This document shows positions 22,466 through 35,900 of a stretch of 64,000 bases of DNA, in pieces. This stretch comes from Monodelphis domestica. Taxonomy: Eukaryota; Chordata; Mammalia; Didelphimorphia; Didelphidae. Within the stretch, counting starts at the first letter, position 1. Every line of letters begins with the position of its first letter. The translations under genes and the position numbers were made by a program. Where the stretch lies: contig NC_077228.1 of assembly GCF_027887165.1 (NCBI RefSeq), positions 212,959,635 to 213,023,634 of the forward strand. The letters run 5' to 3'. The notes beneath the pieces were generated by a model. The model was not told where the DNA came from, did no database searches, and worked only from the letters and a program-made list of their open reading frames with translations.

Positions 22466-23089
22466 AGCTTTGCTGTTTTTCAGAGAGCGACTCTAAAACT
22501 ACACATTTCGAAGGAGAATGCCAACTTGCATTTGTCAAAGAAGTCGAATTTCCTCACTTGGCAGTTTCCTATAATAGTGAACTTAACAGGTCTTAGCCCT
22601 TGTCCCAGTGAGTACTCAGTTTTGTGTCAAGAAAGTTTCGCTTAACTGGGGAACAGGAACAAAGCAACCCTTTCCCACTAGGACCTACCCTCCATTGAAA
22701 ATGGGGGTGGGGAGTATAAAAGGTAATTTGAGGAGAGATTAGCAACTAGAAGGATTAGAAAGGGCTTCCTCTTCCTGGCAGGAATTCAGAAGAGAATCAG
22801 TAGGACTTGAAACTAGCTATAACTCACAAAGCAGTGTAAGAGAAAATAAGCTCCGAAAGGGACTGAGTGAGGTGTTGCATTTTATTCCAGAGACATTAAG
22901 TAGCCCCTAAGCATTCTTGAGCTCCAGGATGACTGGGTCAGACTTTAACTGTAGGAATGATTCTGGGGCAGACGGTCTGGAGAAAGGAGAGACCAGAGAG
23001 AAGTAGGGGAGACCACCTGGAGGATTGATGGGATGGTCTGGGAGAGAGGAGGACTAGAGTGAGGGGCATTTAGAATCAAGCCCTGGAAG

Positions 23090-23700
23090 TACGAGAAAGA
23101 AGCTTCCGCCACCCCGCTCCAGGCCTTCTTCGTCCAGCATTCGCAAAAGTCAGAATCAGTAGCTGGTTTCGCGGGCCCCGCCCATTTTCGCCGGGGAGTG
23201 AGGGAAGACACTCGGAGGTTCGACCTAGCCTTTCTCCCGGAAAGGCTGGATAACCATTGAGAGCCTTGGCTCCCCCCAGCTCCCAGAAGGGCGGGGGATC
23301 CGATTCGTCAGAGCCCGCGCCCTCCTCGTGTTCTTTCCCCTCCCCTCTCCCTGCTGTTTTTCCAGTGACTCTCGCGAGTTCTGGGGCTCCCAGGCCGGGA
23401 GGCTGCAATATGGCGGAGGCCGAAGGGGAGAGCCTGGAGTCCTGGCTGAGTGAGTAACCGCGGCCCTAAAACGACCCCCGGGGCTCCCCGGCCCCACTAA
23501 ATTCGGGTGTCCACCAGTCCCTCCACTCCTGCCATTTGTGGCCCCGCATTCCTCCTTCGAGTCGGGCTGCCCGATGCCGCTCCGGTGCCTGCGTCCTGTC
23601 TCAGGCCCCGCGGTCCACTGGCTCTCTAGCTTGTCCCGGCTCTAAAGCCCGCCCCATTCCGGCCAGGCCACGCCCCGGGAACGGGAGCACTAGGCCTGGG
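23090..23700 (+). promoter_or_regulatory. GGA3: CpG island promoter of GGA3
   Basis: CpG-dense segment around the GGA3 start codon. TCTCGCGAG at 23370-23378 lies 32 bp before the ATG and matches the BANP element core, as at the MRPS7 promoter. The start codon lies in CAATATGGCGG, a YY1-like start context. No TATA box is seen. A CCGCCCATTTTCGCCGG segment lies at about 23179. Confidence 0.65.
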
Positions 23701-26700
23701 AGTGAGAGGGTACCACACATACACGCGCACACCTATCCCAGGGACACATGCACACATGTACACTCACCCTCCTCATCCCAGTGACACATACATCCTTGTT
23801 TCATGGAGACAACACACACACATAGCCTTATACCAGCAACACACACCCTTCTTCATCCCAGGGACACACAGGCATCCCAGGGACAACACACATAGGTTCA
23901 GCAACACATTCTTCCTAGCATTCCCTGGACACAGAAGAAAATTTAGACAAGATCTGGAGGAGAATTTTGAAAGGGATTGACTCTTAAAAGAAGTGCAAGC
24001 TTTCTCTTTTCATTTAAAAGTCGTAACAAAGAAGAGCCTGTTATGCTCTCGATTAGATATTTACTCACCCTGATAGTTAAACATCTTAATTGGAGGCTCC
24101 TATTTATCATTATTCCTCTGTAGGGAACTATACTTGTTAGAACTGGGGTACAACTACAAAAAGTGTCACTGTATTTTCTAAATGCTATAGCTTCACACAC
24201 CCTTCCTAGATGATTGGTCTGTAGATTTCATTGGAAGGGATCTCAGAGGCCATCCAGTACAAATCAGGTCCTGAGGCAAGTGACTTGCCCAAGGTCACAT
24301 TGATAATTAGTGCCAGGAATGGGATTTGACAGGTGTAGTCTTCCTGGGTTCTTGAGAGGAATGAAATTGTGAAACTTTTTTTTTCTTTTAGTAGGTAGGC
24401 TATGAGGATTCATTTCAATAGAGATAATGCTTTGCAAGTCACCAGGGATACAAAGATAGCAATGACACAGTTCCTATTGTCAAGCAAGGGAGAGAGATAC
24501 TGAGAAATTTGAGGCAGTAGGTTCCATTTTCACCTAGGAGAATCAGAGAGGAATTTAATGAAGGAGATGACATTTTAGTTGAGGCTTGAAGGAAGAGAAA
24601 AGAGCTGGAAGTATAAATAATTTTGTTTTTTTGTTTTGTATGTTTTTGAGGGGGAGAAGGGACATGATTCTATTCCAGTCTCAGGAGATGGTATGTAAGC
24701 TGTGAGATAGGGCAGAATTAGAAGTGGGGAGTAGAGAACAGAAAATAGTGTAAAATATGTGAAAAGGATGTAGTATGAGGTAAAATTGGATGGTGTGAAG
24801 TTAGATTATACATTTTGTTAAATGAAGTACAGTTAGGATTTTATATTTTATTTAGTGGGGATCAAGGAAGCTCTGAAGGATTTAGTATAGACTGCTATAG
24901 GCACTGTCCACCTGTGGCTCTGTCTTAAGGAGTGTTGAGTTCAAGCAGAGATTGGACTAGATAGTCATAGAAAAGTGATACCTAGGCATAGTCTTAATTC
25001 AGCTGCTGTGTTCCAGGAAGTCACTGGTAATTTAAGTTTTTTGTTGTTGTTTTTTTAAATAAACGTCCCAGAAAAGTGGGTGCCAAATTAGAACAGAAGC
25101 AGACAAATATTCATTTAAGTAAATAATGAAGTGGATCGAGAATCCAAATATTGAGTTTCCACTGTCTTACTGCTTCCTCCACAGATAAGAATAACTTTTT
25201 AAAAATTATAATAGCATCTTGGCATTTCTTAAAATATCCCTTATCTTAACACATGTATAACCCATTGGAATTGCTTGTCAGCTCCAGGAGTGGGAAGGGA
25301 GAGAAAATGAATCATGTAACCATGGAAAAATATTTTTAAATAAATTAAAAAAAAAATCCCTTATCTTAAAAGCAGTCAGCTGAAAAACATTTGCTAAAGT
25401 TCATTGACCACTTAAAGGATTTGTTTAAATATAGTATAGTATTACATATTATGGACATTATGGTGTCTCGGATTTTTTAAAATGGAATTAATTTTACAAA
25501 AATAATATTTTGCTGTTGAGAGCAACTAATTACTGTTTTCAAGTCACACCAGGGCTAGTATGTAAATCCACAGGTTGAAATGGAAAATTTAAGCAGTTAC
25601 TCATATAATTCAAGGGGAAAAGCATATTTGTCTACATTATTTGGACAACATAGCACAGGTGGAAAGGCAGTGATCTCAAACCTGCCTTCTGAAGCTGGTG
25701 GCTTCTTTCTTATTGAGTGAGAAGAAAGCAACAGAATATGCATTTGCAAACCTGACTTCCTGATAGGTAGGACTGTTCTTTAAACTCAGTTTGCTTTGTG
25801 GGCAAATATCAGGATTAATGCTCCCAGAATGCTAGTGAGTCATTTTTAAAGCTCTGCTGCCTTCAAAGCTGAGCAGGAAGATATGTGTTTGACATAGCAG
25901 GAAGTAGAGAGTCCCTTTAGATAATCAACTGAAATTTAAAGGACTGGAATCCTGGAATCCAGGCAAGAAAGGTGAGTCCTGAGAGAATAACATTCCAGTA
26001 GACTGTAAATTTGAAAACAAGGCTTCTTTCCTTCTTTAGCTTTTTTCCTTGTCTCCCTCCTTCCATCCTTTCTTCCTGCCTGCCCGTCTTCTTTTCCCCC
26101 CTCCCTTTCTCCTTCCCTTTAGCCCTCCAACTGGAAAAGATCTGCCAAGGATTTTGTAACAAACTTTCATCACAAAAGTCACTATATTTACACAATAACA
26201 GCATAGATTTAGACATGCTCATAGGAGACGTAAAAAGGGCCCCAGAGACAAAGTTGGGGGGGCGGAGCAGAACTGGACCAAGTATATGTAGAGAAGACTT
26301 CTGTTTTGGACGCAGCCCAGTTGTGAGAGGTCATTGAGGGATTGATTCACTAGATATCTAAAGGAAAGGAAGATACAAACCAATGAATAAAATCTTAGCA
26401 CTTAATATTAAAAAAAAAGGTGTCCTAGAGAACATCCGCAACTACTGATATGCATGCTTACTCTACGAACAACTCAAAGGCATTCTTGCTAAGGTTATTG
26501 GGGAGCAATCAGGCTTGTGCTAGCAATATTCTACAATGGACCACATACCTTTATCATTTCTTAGTTCACTGAAAGACAAGATCCTGCCATATTTAGTGTT
26601 AGTTAATTACGAAAAGCATCTGATTCCATAGAATTCAATGCTGCAGCTTTAAAGGTTGTCTTCCATACGATACTTCCAAGATCATTCAAAATGTCTTGAT

Positions 26701-29700
26701 TGATAGATATAACAACAGAAATAATTGTTCAGGATGCATTGATCTTAAACAAGAGATGAGGCATACAATTATATACATTGTTACATGGTCAGTAAGACTG
26801 TGGAGGATAAATATCCAGCAGTTGAAGAGGGATTCCTTTAAGTGGTGAGACCCTCTAGTTGTTCCTGTGAACACACATTGGACATTGTAGCACCTCTTTG
26901 CTCTGTCACCAATCAAAAGAGTTTCCACTAACCATCCATACAGGAAAGACCAATGAGTAAAGACCTCTTGTTTACATTATCATGTGCAGCTGCAATCAAC
27001 CTATAGAACTTGTCCATTTCAATCTATTTGGGGGAAGATAGTAAAAATGTTAACCGAGTTTAAACTAGAATTAACAGTTAATTATAACAGAGGGAAGAGA
27101 GAGGATTAGGTAGCCATTATGAAATTACAGAGCTCCTTTAATGATCCCAAACTTCTTCTGGAAACGAAGGCCCATCTTTTTCATATTAATTTTCTACCAG
27201 TATTATGTAACTGAAAGATCAGCGATCCATTTGAGTCTGCCTAACTGCCTTGTCACATTACCTTGCAATTCAACAAGTATTTATCAAGCCATAAGTGCTG
27301 GGTACAGTGCTAGGTGATGATAGGCATTTAAGTGTTTGTTGTCTAATGGGGAAGTAAAATGACTTCTCTATGGTGACACAGCAGATTAGGTGAGCATAGT
27401 GATAGACTCTGAGCCTCAGGGCTGGATACAAGGTGCTTTCTTGGTGAGGGAGAGCTGTACTGAGACATATAGATATAGATATATTATCCTCACAGTAACC
27501 AGTACTTTGATGTCACTAGACTATTTCTCCCTGCCTTAAAATCTTGTTGCCCATATTTCCTCTCCCAAAAAATTAAATTACTTAGCTTGAGGTTGAAAGC
27601 CCTCCCCAGTCTGTTTCTCACCAGACTTTCCAGGGTTATTTCTTATTACTCCTCTTCCCTCCTCCTTCACACTCTGTGTTTTAGCCAAACTGGCCTACTA
27701 GCTATTTCATCTCCATCTCAACCTGTATACTGATTTTTTAATCATCTCTCTCTCTCCTTTTCTCAGAAACCTATATTTGTTCTGTTTTTCACTATCTTAA
27801 ACTATTCCCCTTTATGGCTATCAAGGCTCTTTATAATGTAACTGATATTTCTGACTGCTTCATACCCTCTGCTCTAGTCAGGCCATGTTCAGTTCTATTC
27901 CAGTGTTTGGAATCCAAGTATAGAGGAAGAGGAAGGAGCCAGTGACAATCCAGGTTTTAAGCTGGGGTGACTAGAGCTACTGTGGTACTATTAGCAAAAA
28001 ATTAGAAATCAGGAAGGAATCTTATTTTATAAGAGACCAGATTTTATGTTAGATATGTTGAATTTCCTTACATAATTTAGTTTTTCATTGTATGCTAATT
28101 GTTTCATATGTGTTGGTAATCTTTTGTCACAAAAAAAATTTTTAGTATTATATAGTACATCTTGTATCTTTGCCTTTGCAAATTTTGCCTTTCCTAAATC
28201 ATTTGTCATTCTTCATGACCCCATTTGAGGTTTTCTTGGCAAAGATATTGGAATGGTTTGCTATTTCCTTCTCCAACTCATTTTACAGATGAGGGAAGTA
28301 AGGCTTGCTAGTAAATGTCTGAGGCCAGATTTGAATTTAGGAAGGTAAGTCTTCCTGACGCCAGGCTTGGCACTTTATCCACTGATCCACCTAGCTACCC
28401 TTAAAGCACTATATAAATTCTGGCTATAATTATCATCAGTATTTGTATTTGTTCTATGCATATATTTATATATAAATTTAAAAAAGAAATCATTTGTCAT
28501 GCAGTAGTTTGAGCAGGAAATGAATTTGTCACGTTAGGACTATCTGTAGTTATTAGACAGTAAATAGACTGATGACAAAGATTGCTTTTTCCATAACGAC
28601 TTGGTGCTTATAAATTTAACCTTTATGCTATTTATTATGTGGATAAGGTCCCAAAGACCACCAAAGTTAGTTATAGAATTAAACTGAAAATGATAACAGA
28701 AAATGTACAAATGCATATACAGAAGGGAATTGGACTTTGAGAAGAAATCTGAAAATAGATGGCGTCAATGAGTCAGAGAAATAAACAGAAGAGGGATAGA
28801 TTTAGATGGAAGAAGCTGCAGAACAGAGAGCCAGTATGTGCTTGGTTAGGGGGCAGTGTGTTTGTGAGGAGGGGGAAGGGAGTAGAGAGAGTCTCAGAAT
28901 TAAATGATTCAATTTTGAATCCTAGGGGAACAAGAGAAAAGACATTTAGAAATAAGGCCTTTATGTACACGTGCATAGGCATTTAGCAGATCTGAAAGGC
29001 AAGAGAAAACTGATAATTTTATAAAATTTTATCATAAACAATTGCTATCAACAGAAACATAAAATGGGGCAAATTTTCACAGAAAGCTCTTAGCTTTTAA
29101 CAAGTCAGGACCAAAAGAATTAAGAAGCAGAAAAAATGCATTTGTTTTCTGTCTATCTAGCCTGCCTAAAATTTTACTTTTGTCCATTTTCTTTTCCATA
29201 TTGCTTTGCATATAATTGTAGTCCATGTATGCACAGTTCTCTTTAGCTTCTCTTTAGCCATCATATATGTGCTTTTCTATTTAATATTTACTGTTTTTGT
29301 GGCATAATATTCTTTTACATTAACATATCTTAATTTATTCAACAAGCACATATTACATACATACTAAATGCTAGACACTGTGCCGTGTGTTAGAGCTACA
29401 GACAAAAATTCAAAACAGTTCCCATTCTCAGGTCAGGGAGCTTAAATTTGGAGGAAACAATTAGTATACAAATGAGTAAGAACAAAATATGTACAAAGTA
29501 AATACCAAGGGATTTAGGTTAGAACACACTAACGGAGGGGCTGGGGATTACTGCCTCATATAATTGATAGGACCTAGGCTGTGCTCTATAGGCAATTTGG
29601 GATCCAAAGAAGGCAGAGTATCCAAGCTTGTCCATAGACTCCAAGAGAGAAGATAGAATGTCATATGGTGGAAACAGCCAAGTAAGTCTATTTGGCTAGA

Positions 29701-29905
29701 ACATAAAGTATATATGTTTAGAAGAGAAGGGTAATATGGAATAAGTATGGAAAGGCAGGTTGAAGCTCAACACAGGTCATGGTACAATGTGTGCTCAATT
29801 CATGTTGTTAATTGATTGGTCTGTTTATTTAAATGCCCTCTAGAGAGCTCTTCTATGAATGAATGAATGAATGAATGAATGAATGAATGAATGAATGAAT
29901 GAATG

Positions 29906-29947
<42 letters not shown>

Positions 29948-32900
29948 TTGTTAAGGGTTCCTTATGTCCAAAGCACTGTGCTAAGTGCTGGGGATGTGTG
30001 CAGAAGTCAGACAGTTCCTGTTCTCAAGTAGCTCATGTTCTAGTGGAGATGATACACAGAGAAAGTTTCAGTGGCAAGTCAGATGGAAAAGTCCCATAGT
30101 CCTTATTGACAGAGCAGAGGATAATACCTCTTAAATGTTATTTCCTTTGATAAAATCATATCCATTTCTAATACTGAAACAGTTGACACTGCCAAAGATT
30201 TTGGCTATAGCACCTGTAGGAGCAGTTGCTGGGCAACATCACTACAGGGGCTACACCTCAGGATAATGGCTGAAGGCAATGGGCTAGAAGCATTGCCATG
30301 GCTCTTGCAGAAAGGGGCTTTCTTCCTCAGTGTCTGATGGAGTGGTGGTAGTAGTTTGACTTTCCTGTTGGCACATGTGTCCTTTCTCTCCTTCACAATC
30401 CCTCCCACCCCCCACCTTGCTTGCTTCAGCAAGGTCAGTTTGCCTCCCCTGAGAGTGTCAGTTGGTGGAGATGGCTCTCCCCTTCTCCACTCCCTGGATT
30501 AATGACTATCAGGATCAGTCTGGAAACAGGTCTGATGATCAGGGGCTCTTCTCACTCCTTGAACTCTTGTGCTTATCAGCCTGTTGATGGCATTTGGTCA
30601 GTAGTTGTTGCTGGCAGTGGGCCCATTTTCCTCAATGATTTTCCCCTGGATTGCTATGGTGTATGGATTGAAAGAAAGTCAGATGATTTGGGAGGCTATA
30701 CTCTTTCCAAGATTCAAGGTCCTAGGCTGTCTTTAATTGTTGAATGTCTAATATTTTTACAGTTTGTTTTTTGTTTTGATGTAACAATAGAACAATAATG
30801 ATTAAAAATTTTTTTATTTTAACAAATTTCCACATAAGTTTTCTGAAGTTATATGATCCAAATTATCTTCCTCCTTTCTTCCCTTTCCCCTCCTGGAGCT
30901 GGCAAACATTTCAATCTAGGTTATACATGTTTTATCATGCAAAATATATTTCTATATTATTCATTTTTGCAAGTGAATAATTTCATAAAACCAAAACTCC
31001 AAAACATATGCCCAAATAAACAAGTGATAAATCATATGCTTTCATCTGTTTTCCTATTCTAACAGTTCTTTCTCTGGAGGTGGAGAGCATTCTTTTTCAT
31101 AAGTCCCTCAGAATTGTTCTAGATCATTGTATTGCTGTTAGTAGCTAAGTATAGATGATTTTTTAAAAAAAACCTTACTTTCTGTCTTAGAATCAATACT
31201 GATTCTAAGGCAGAAGAGCAGTAAGGGCGGGCAATGGGGGTTAAGGGACTTGCCCAGGGTCACATTGCTAAAAAGTGTCTGGGGTCAGATTTGAACTCAA
31301 GATCTCCTATTTCTGAATTAGGCTTTATATCCCCTGAGCTACCTAGCTATCCCACTCCTAGCTCCCCAGCTTTGAGGTGGATTGTTTATCAGACAAGGTA
31401 GGTAGTCCTGGAGTGTTTCAGAAAAGACAGGAACATAATAAGAATATAATTGGAAGCAAAGATGTGACAGAGTTTTCCAGATTTAGGAAAAGGACTGCTT
31501 AGTAGGTACATTACTTATGGTGGTGGTCCAGAAATCATTCTAATATAAAGTTTACCTTGCACTTTGTATTTTATCCTGACATTGGGATTATCTGTAGAGG
31601 GCTCTCCAGCAGTTATCTCTTGCTTTCACTGTGATCAGACATTTTTCTAATCATGCCTTTCTTTGACATTCTTATTTCTGGCTTTTCTTTGTATTTCCTT
31701 TTTCATTGTGTGTTATAACTTGTTCATAGGGACTGTTTAATTTTCCATTGCTCATTAATATAATTAATTCTAGACTCTAGAAAAAAGTGTCATTCTAGGG
31801 AAAGCCCACAAAATCTATGACTTGCATATTGGATGAATCCCCTGAGGCAGACTTGTTAGAAGGCATCAAGAGTTTAGGATGGGTAGGCATGAATGGGAGT
31901 GAATGATCTACATCCTTGGAAGGCCCTCCACATCAGTAAGATCACAGATCCTTTGGAGTATTTTGAATATGCTGTCAGTAGGGCTGCCAGTCTCTATTTA
32001 TAAAATGGTAATAGCAGTTTGAATGGCTCTTCCACTGTATTAGAAACTGATCCAAAAAAGAAGTGAAATATAGTCTGTTTCAATCTGCATTCATACTCCA
32101 TCACTTCTTTCTCAGAGGGAATGATATTTTTTTTATCACGAGTCTCTGGGATTGTCTTGGATTATTGCATTGCTGAGAATAACTAGGTCACAGTTCTTCA
32201 AAAACTTTTGCTGCCACTATGTAGAATGTTTTTCTGGTTCTGCTCACTTCACTTTGCATCAGTTCACTTCAGACTTTCTAGATTTTTCCAAAATCAAGAA
32301 GTATGGATTCCAGTTAGAGTTTGGTAATTGAAACAGAGAATACTTAAGAGTGGGGAAGGAAATATAGAAATCAGTGTTGGATAAGTGTGACTTATCCAGG
32401 TTGTAATGCCAATAGGTTGTAAACCTTAAAATTTCTCAGACTTATGAATGTTGGAAATTTCCCCATTGGGGAATCTTCTATTTAAAAAAATTCCCTAGCA
32501 GATAGTGAGAATTCTCCTTAAGTGTGAAAACTCCTTGCCTTGGGAATATCCCTACTTAAGACTGCTTTAGGACAGAAAACTCCTTCAGAACAATGAAAGT
32601 GCTTTGACCCATGCTTATGGAAAGGACAGGAAGTTCTTTGAGTCATGACTGTTTTAGAATTGATACAATGGGATACTAAGTACTTATAAAGGTGGGGCAA
32701 CTTGTAAACTACTTAAACCTAAAAGGGTGATAACTTATTCAGAGGTTTTTCTTAATGAAATTTGTTGACACAGCAGCATTTTTTCCAGACTTACTAAAGA
32801 GATTAAAACTACTCAGCTGTGAATTCAAAATGGGCTGTCCTTTAGAAACATCTACAGTGATTGGTAGATGTAAGGACTTAGGGGAGGTGACAGAGGAAAT

Positions 32901-35900
32901 TTTGCCCTTAAAAATAAGAGCTTGGATCTCATTGAGGAGATCTGACTCTCATTCTGAAGGAGAGCTCCTTGAGGAGCTCCTCTGAGGGGCTCTGTCCCTC
33001 TGGGATAGGAGCTCTGGAGGCTCTTGAGAGAGGCCCTTTGAAACAATCTCTGGCTGGAAGACTCTTTGAGGAAGGACGCTGGCCTGGTGTCACTAGTATC
33101 CTTGTTTAGTCAGACCTTGTGGTGAGTGTTAAAAAACTGACTGATTTCTCTTTTAAGACTCAGGTCTAGGCCATATTGGCTTGAGGCCCTTCATACTTAT
33201 TCTTTTCTTACTCTCTCTCTCTTTCTTTGATTACTCATTGGATTGTTAATTAAAATCTCTATAAAACCCAATTGACTTGGGTATTTGAATAATTGGGAAT
33301 ATTTCTCTGGCGACCACCTTATATTTGATTTTAAAACCCAAGACACTGTAGTGAAACATATTTCTGCGGTCAAATTTACTCACCCTCTCTTATATCTATC
33401 ACAATTTATATCTTCCACTATTTTAATCACTACAGTTTAAGATCTCAATCCATTTTAAATCTCACAAGGTTGTGTCCTAACCACCCCCATCCCAAGAAGG
33501 TAGAGTCTATTTTTATCTTTGTGGCCCAGTACCTTGGATAGTACTTGATATGTGATTAACAAATGTTGAAGTGAGATATCAGAACTGGAACTTGTCTTCT
33601 GCCATCGGCCTCAGTGCTCTTTCCCCCTCCACTGCATCATGTTGTTCTATTAGTGTCATTCTAGGGAAAGCCCACATCAGAGCTACTTTGACTTCCTCCT
33701 TCTTTCTGCTGTTTTCAGTCAGCCTCTCCTGAGATGGTTGATTCTAATAGGCCTTTTTAAAGACTGAATCATTAAAGTTGTGCTACCTGGCTTCCAGTAA
33801 ATTCTTTCCCACCTCAACCCCTCTTTGTCTCTTCCTTTTGACTTTTTAAATATCTCTGTATTACTGTATTTTTAAATATTCATTCCTTTTTAGTTTGTAC
33901 ATTTGTGTTTATGGTAAATATATGTTTTGATCACTTCTTTTTAAATTTTAATTTAATCTCTTTTTTTTTCTTTTTTTACTTTAAAACAAAATTCCACATG
34001 TTTTCTGAAGTCATATGATCCATATTGTCTCCCTCCCTTCTTTTCTACCCTCTCCTGGAGCTGATAATTCAATCTGGGTTATACATGTATTTTCATACAA
34101 TTATTGTTATTACTCATTTTTATAAGGGAATAATCTTTTAAAACTAAAACCTCAAACATATACCCAAATAAACAAGTGATAAATCATATGTTTTCATCTG
34201 CATTTCTATTCCAATAGTTCTTTCTCTGGAGGTGGAAAGCATTCTTTTTCTTAAGTCCCTCAGAATTATCTGGATTATTGTATTGCTATTAGTAACAAAG
34301 TCTATCAATTTAATCATTCCATAATGTTGCAGTTATGGTGTATAATATTCTCTTGGTTCTGCTTGTTTTACTCTGCATCAGTTCATATAGCTCTTTCTAG
34401 CTATTTCTGAAATCTTCCTGTTCATCATTACTTATAGCTCAGTAGTACTCCATCACTATCATATGTCACAATTTGTTTACCTATTTCTCAATTGAGAGAC
34501 ATCCCTTTAGTTTCCAAATCTTTACCACCACAAAAAGAACAGCTATAAATATTTTTGTGCAAACAAGTCCTTTCTTTTTTTTACCTCTTTGGGAAACAGA
34601 CCTAGTAGAGGTATTTCTGGATCAAAAGGTATGCATTCTTTTATAGTCCTTTGGGCATAATTACAAATTGTCCTCCAGAATGGCTGGATCATTTAAAAAC
34701 TCTACCAGCAATGCATTAGTGTCCCAATTTTGCCACATTCCCTCCAAAATTTATCACTTTCCTTTACTGCCATATTGGCCAATCTGATAGGTGTGAGGTG
34801 CAGAGTTGTTTTAATTTTCATTTCTCCAATCAATAGGGATTTAGAACATTTTTTTCATATGATTATTGATAGCTTTGATTTCTTATCTGGAAACTGCCTA
34901 TTCATATCCTTTAACAATTTATCAATTGGGGATTGCATTTTTCTTAATAGATGATAAGGCTCTCTTGGTCAGTTGTCCAGTTCTTCATAATCCCGTTTGA
35001 GATTTTTCTTGGCAGACACTGGAGGAGTTTGCCATTTCCTTCTCCAGTTTATTTGACAGATGAGGAAACTGAGGCAAAGTTAAGTGATTTGCTCAGTGTC
35101 ACATTAAGTGTCTGAGGCCAGATTTGAACTCAGATGAATCTTCCTGACTCCAGACCTGGCTTTCTCTCTCCATTGTGCCACTTAGCTGTATGGACAATAA
35201 GTACCATGAAGACAAATGAATTTTTATTTTTCCTTTGTAACTCTTCATTTCACCTATTAGAAAACCGTGCATAGAATGACATCAGTAACTGACTGGCCTG
35301 ATGAAATCATGCTTGCATGTTTGGAAGCATATCAGTAGCCAGAGTTGAGGTCCCATCTACTTAAGATATTCTTTTCTCTTCTACCCCTATATTCATCATG
35401 AAAATTTCCTGTTCTTTTTTGTACAAAGATAAAGCCACCAATCCTTCCAACCGCCAGGAGGACTGGGAGTACATTATTGGCTTCTGCGATCAGATCAACA
35501 AGGAGCTTGAAGGGTGAGTCCCAAAGCTGTAGAGGGTGCATAGGTAGGTGGGAACTATATCTCTTAAGAAAATCAAAGGCTTTGATTCAGGAAAGCTATC
35601 TAGGGATTTATGGTTTAATGGTGATTAGCAGTATGGGTTGCTTATGTTTTTCAGGCCTCAGATTGCTGTCCGGCTGCTGGCTCACAAAATCCAGTCCCCA
35701 CAAGAATGGGAGGCAATCCAAGCCTTAACGGTAGGTTACATTTCTTCTTCTCTAAACCCCCATTTCACTAGCGTGAGGGCTTCTCATTTGGTGGGGTAGA
35801 ATGACATGGGTAAGCATTTATTTTTCCCTATGCTTATGTAATACCATTCATGAAGGTTTCAAGAACTTAGGGCCTGGAAGTTTGCTTTTTTTGTGAAAAA

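Noticed and set aside
26011-26337. 108-codon frame rich in S, F, P and L
   Set aside because: Produced by the polypyrimidine tract at 26028-26123; no domain.
29855-29946. CRISPR-like short repeats
   Set aside because: Simple tetranucleotide microsatellite with no spacers, in a vertebrate intron.
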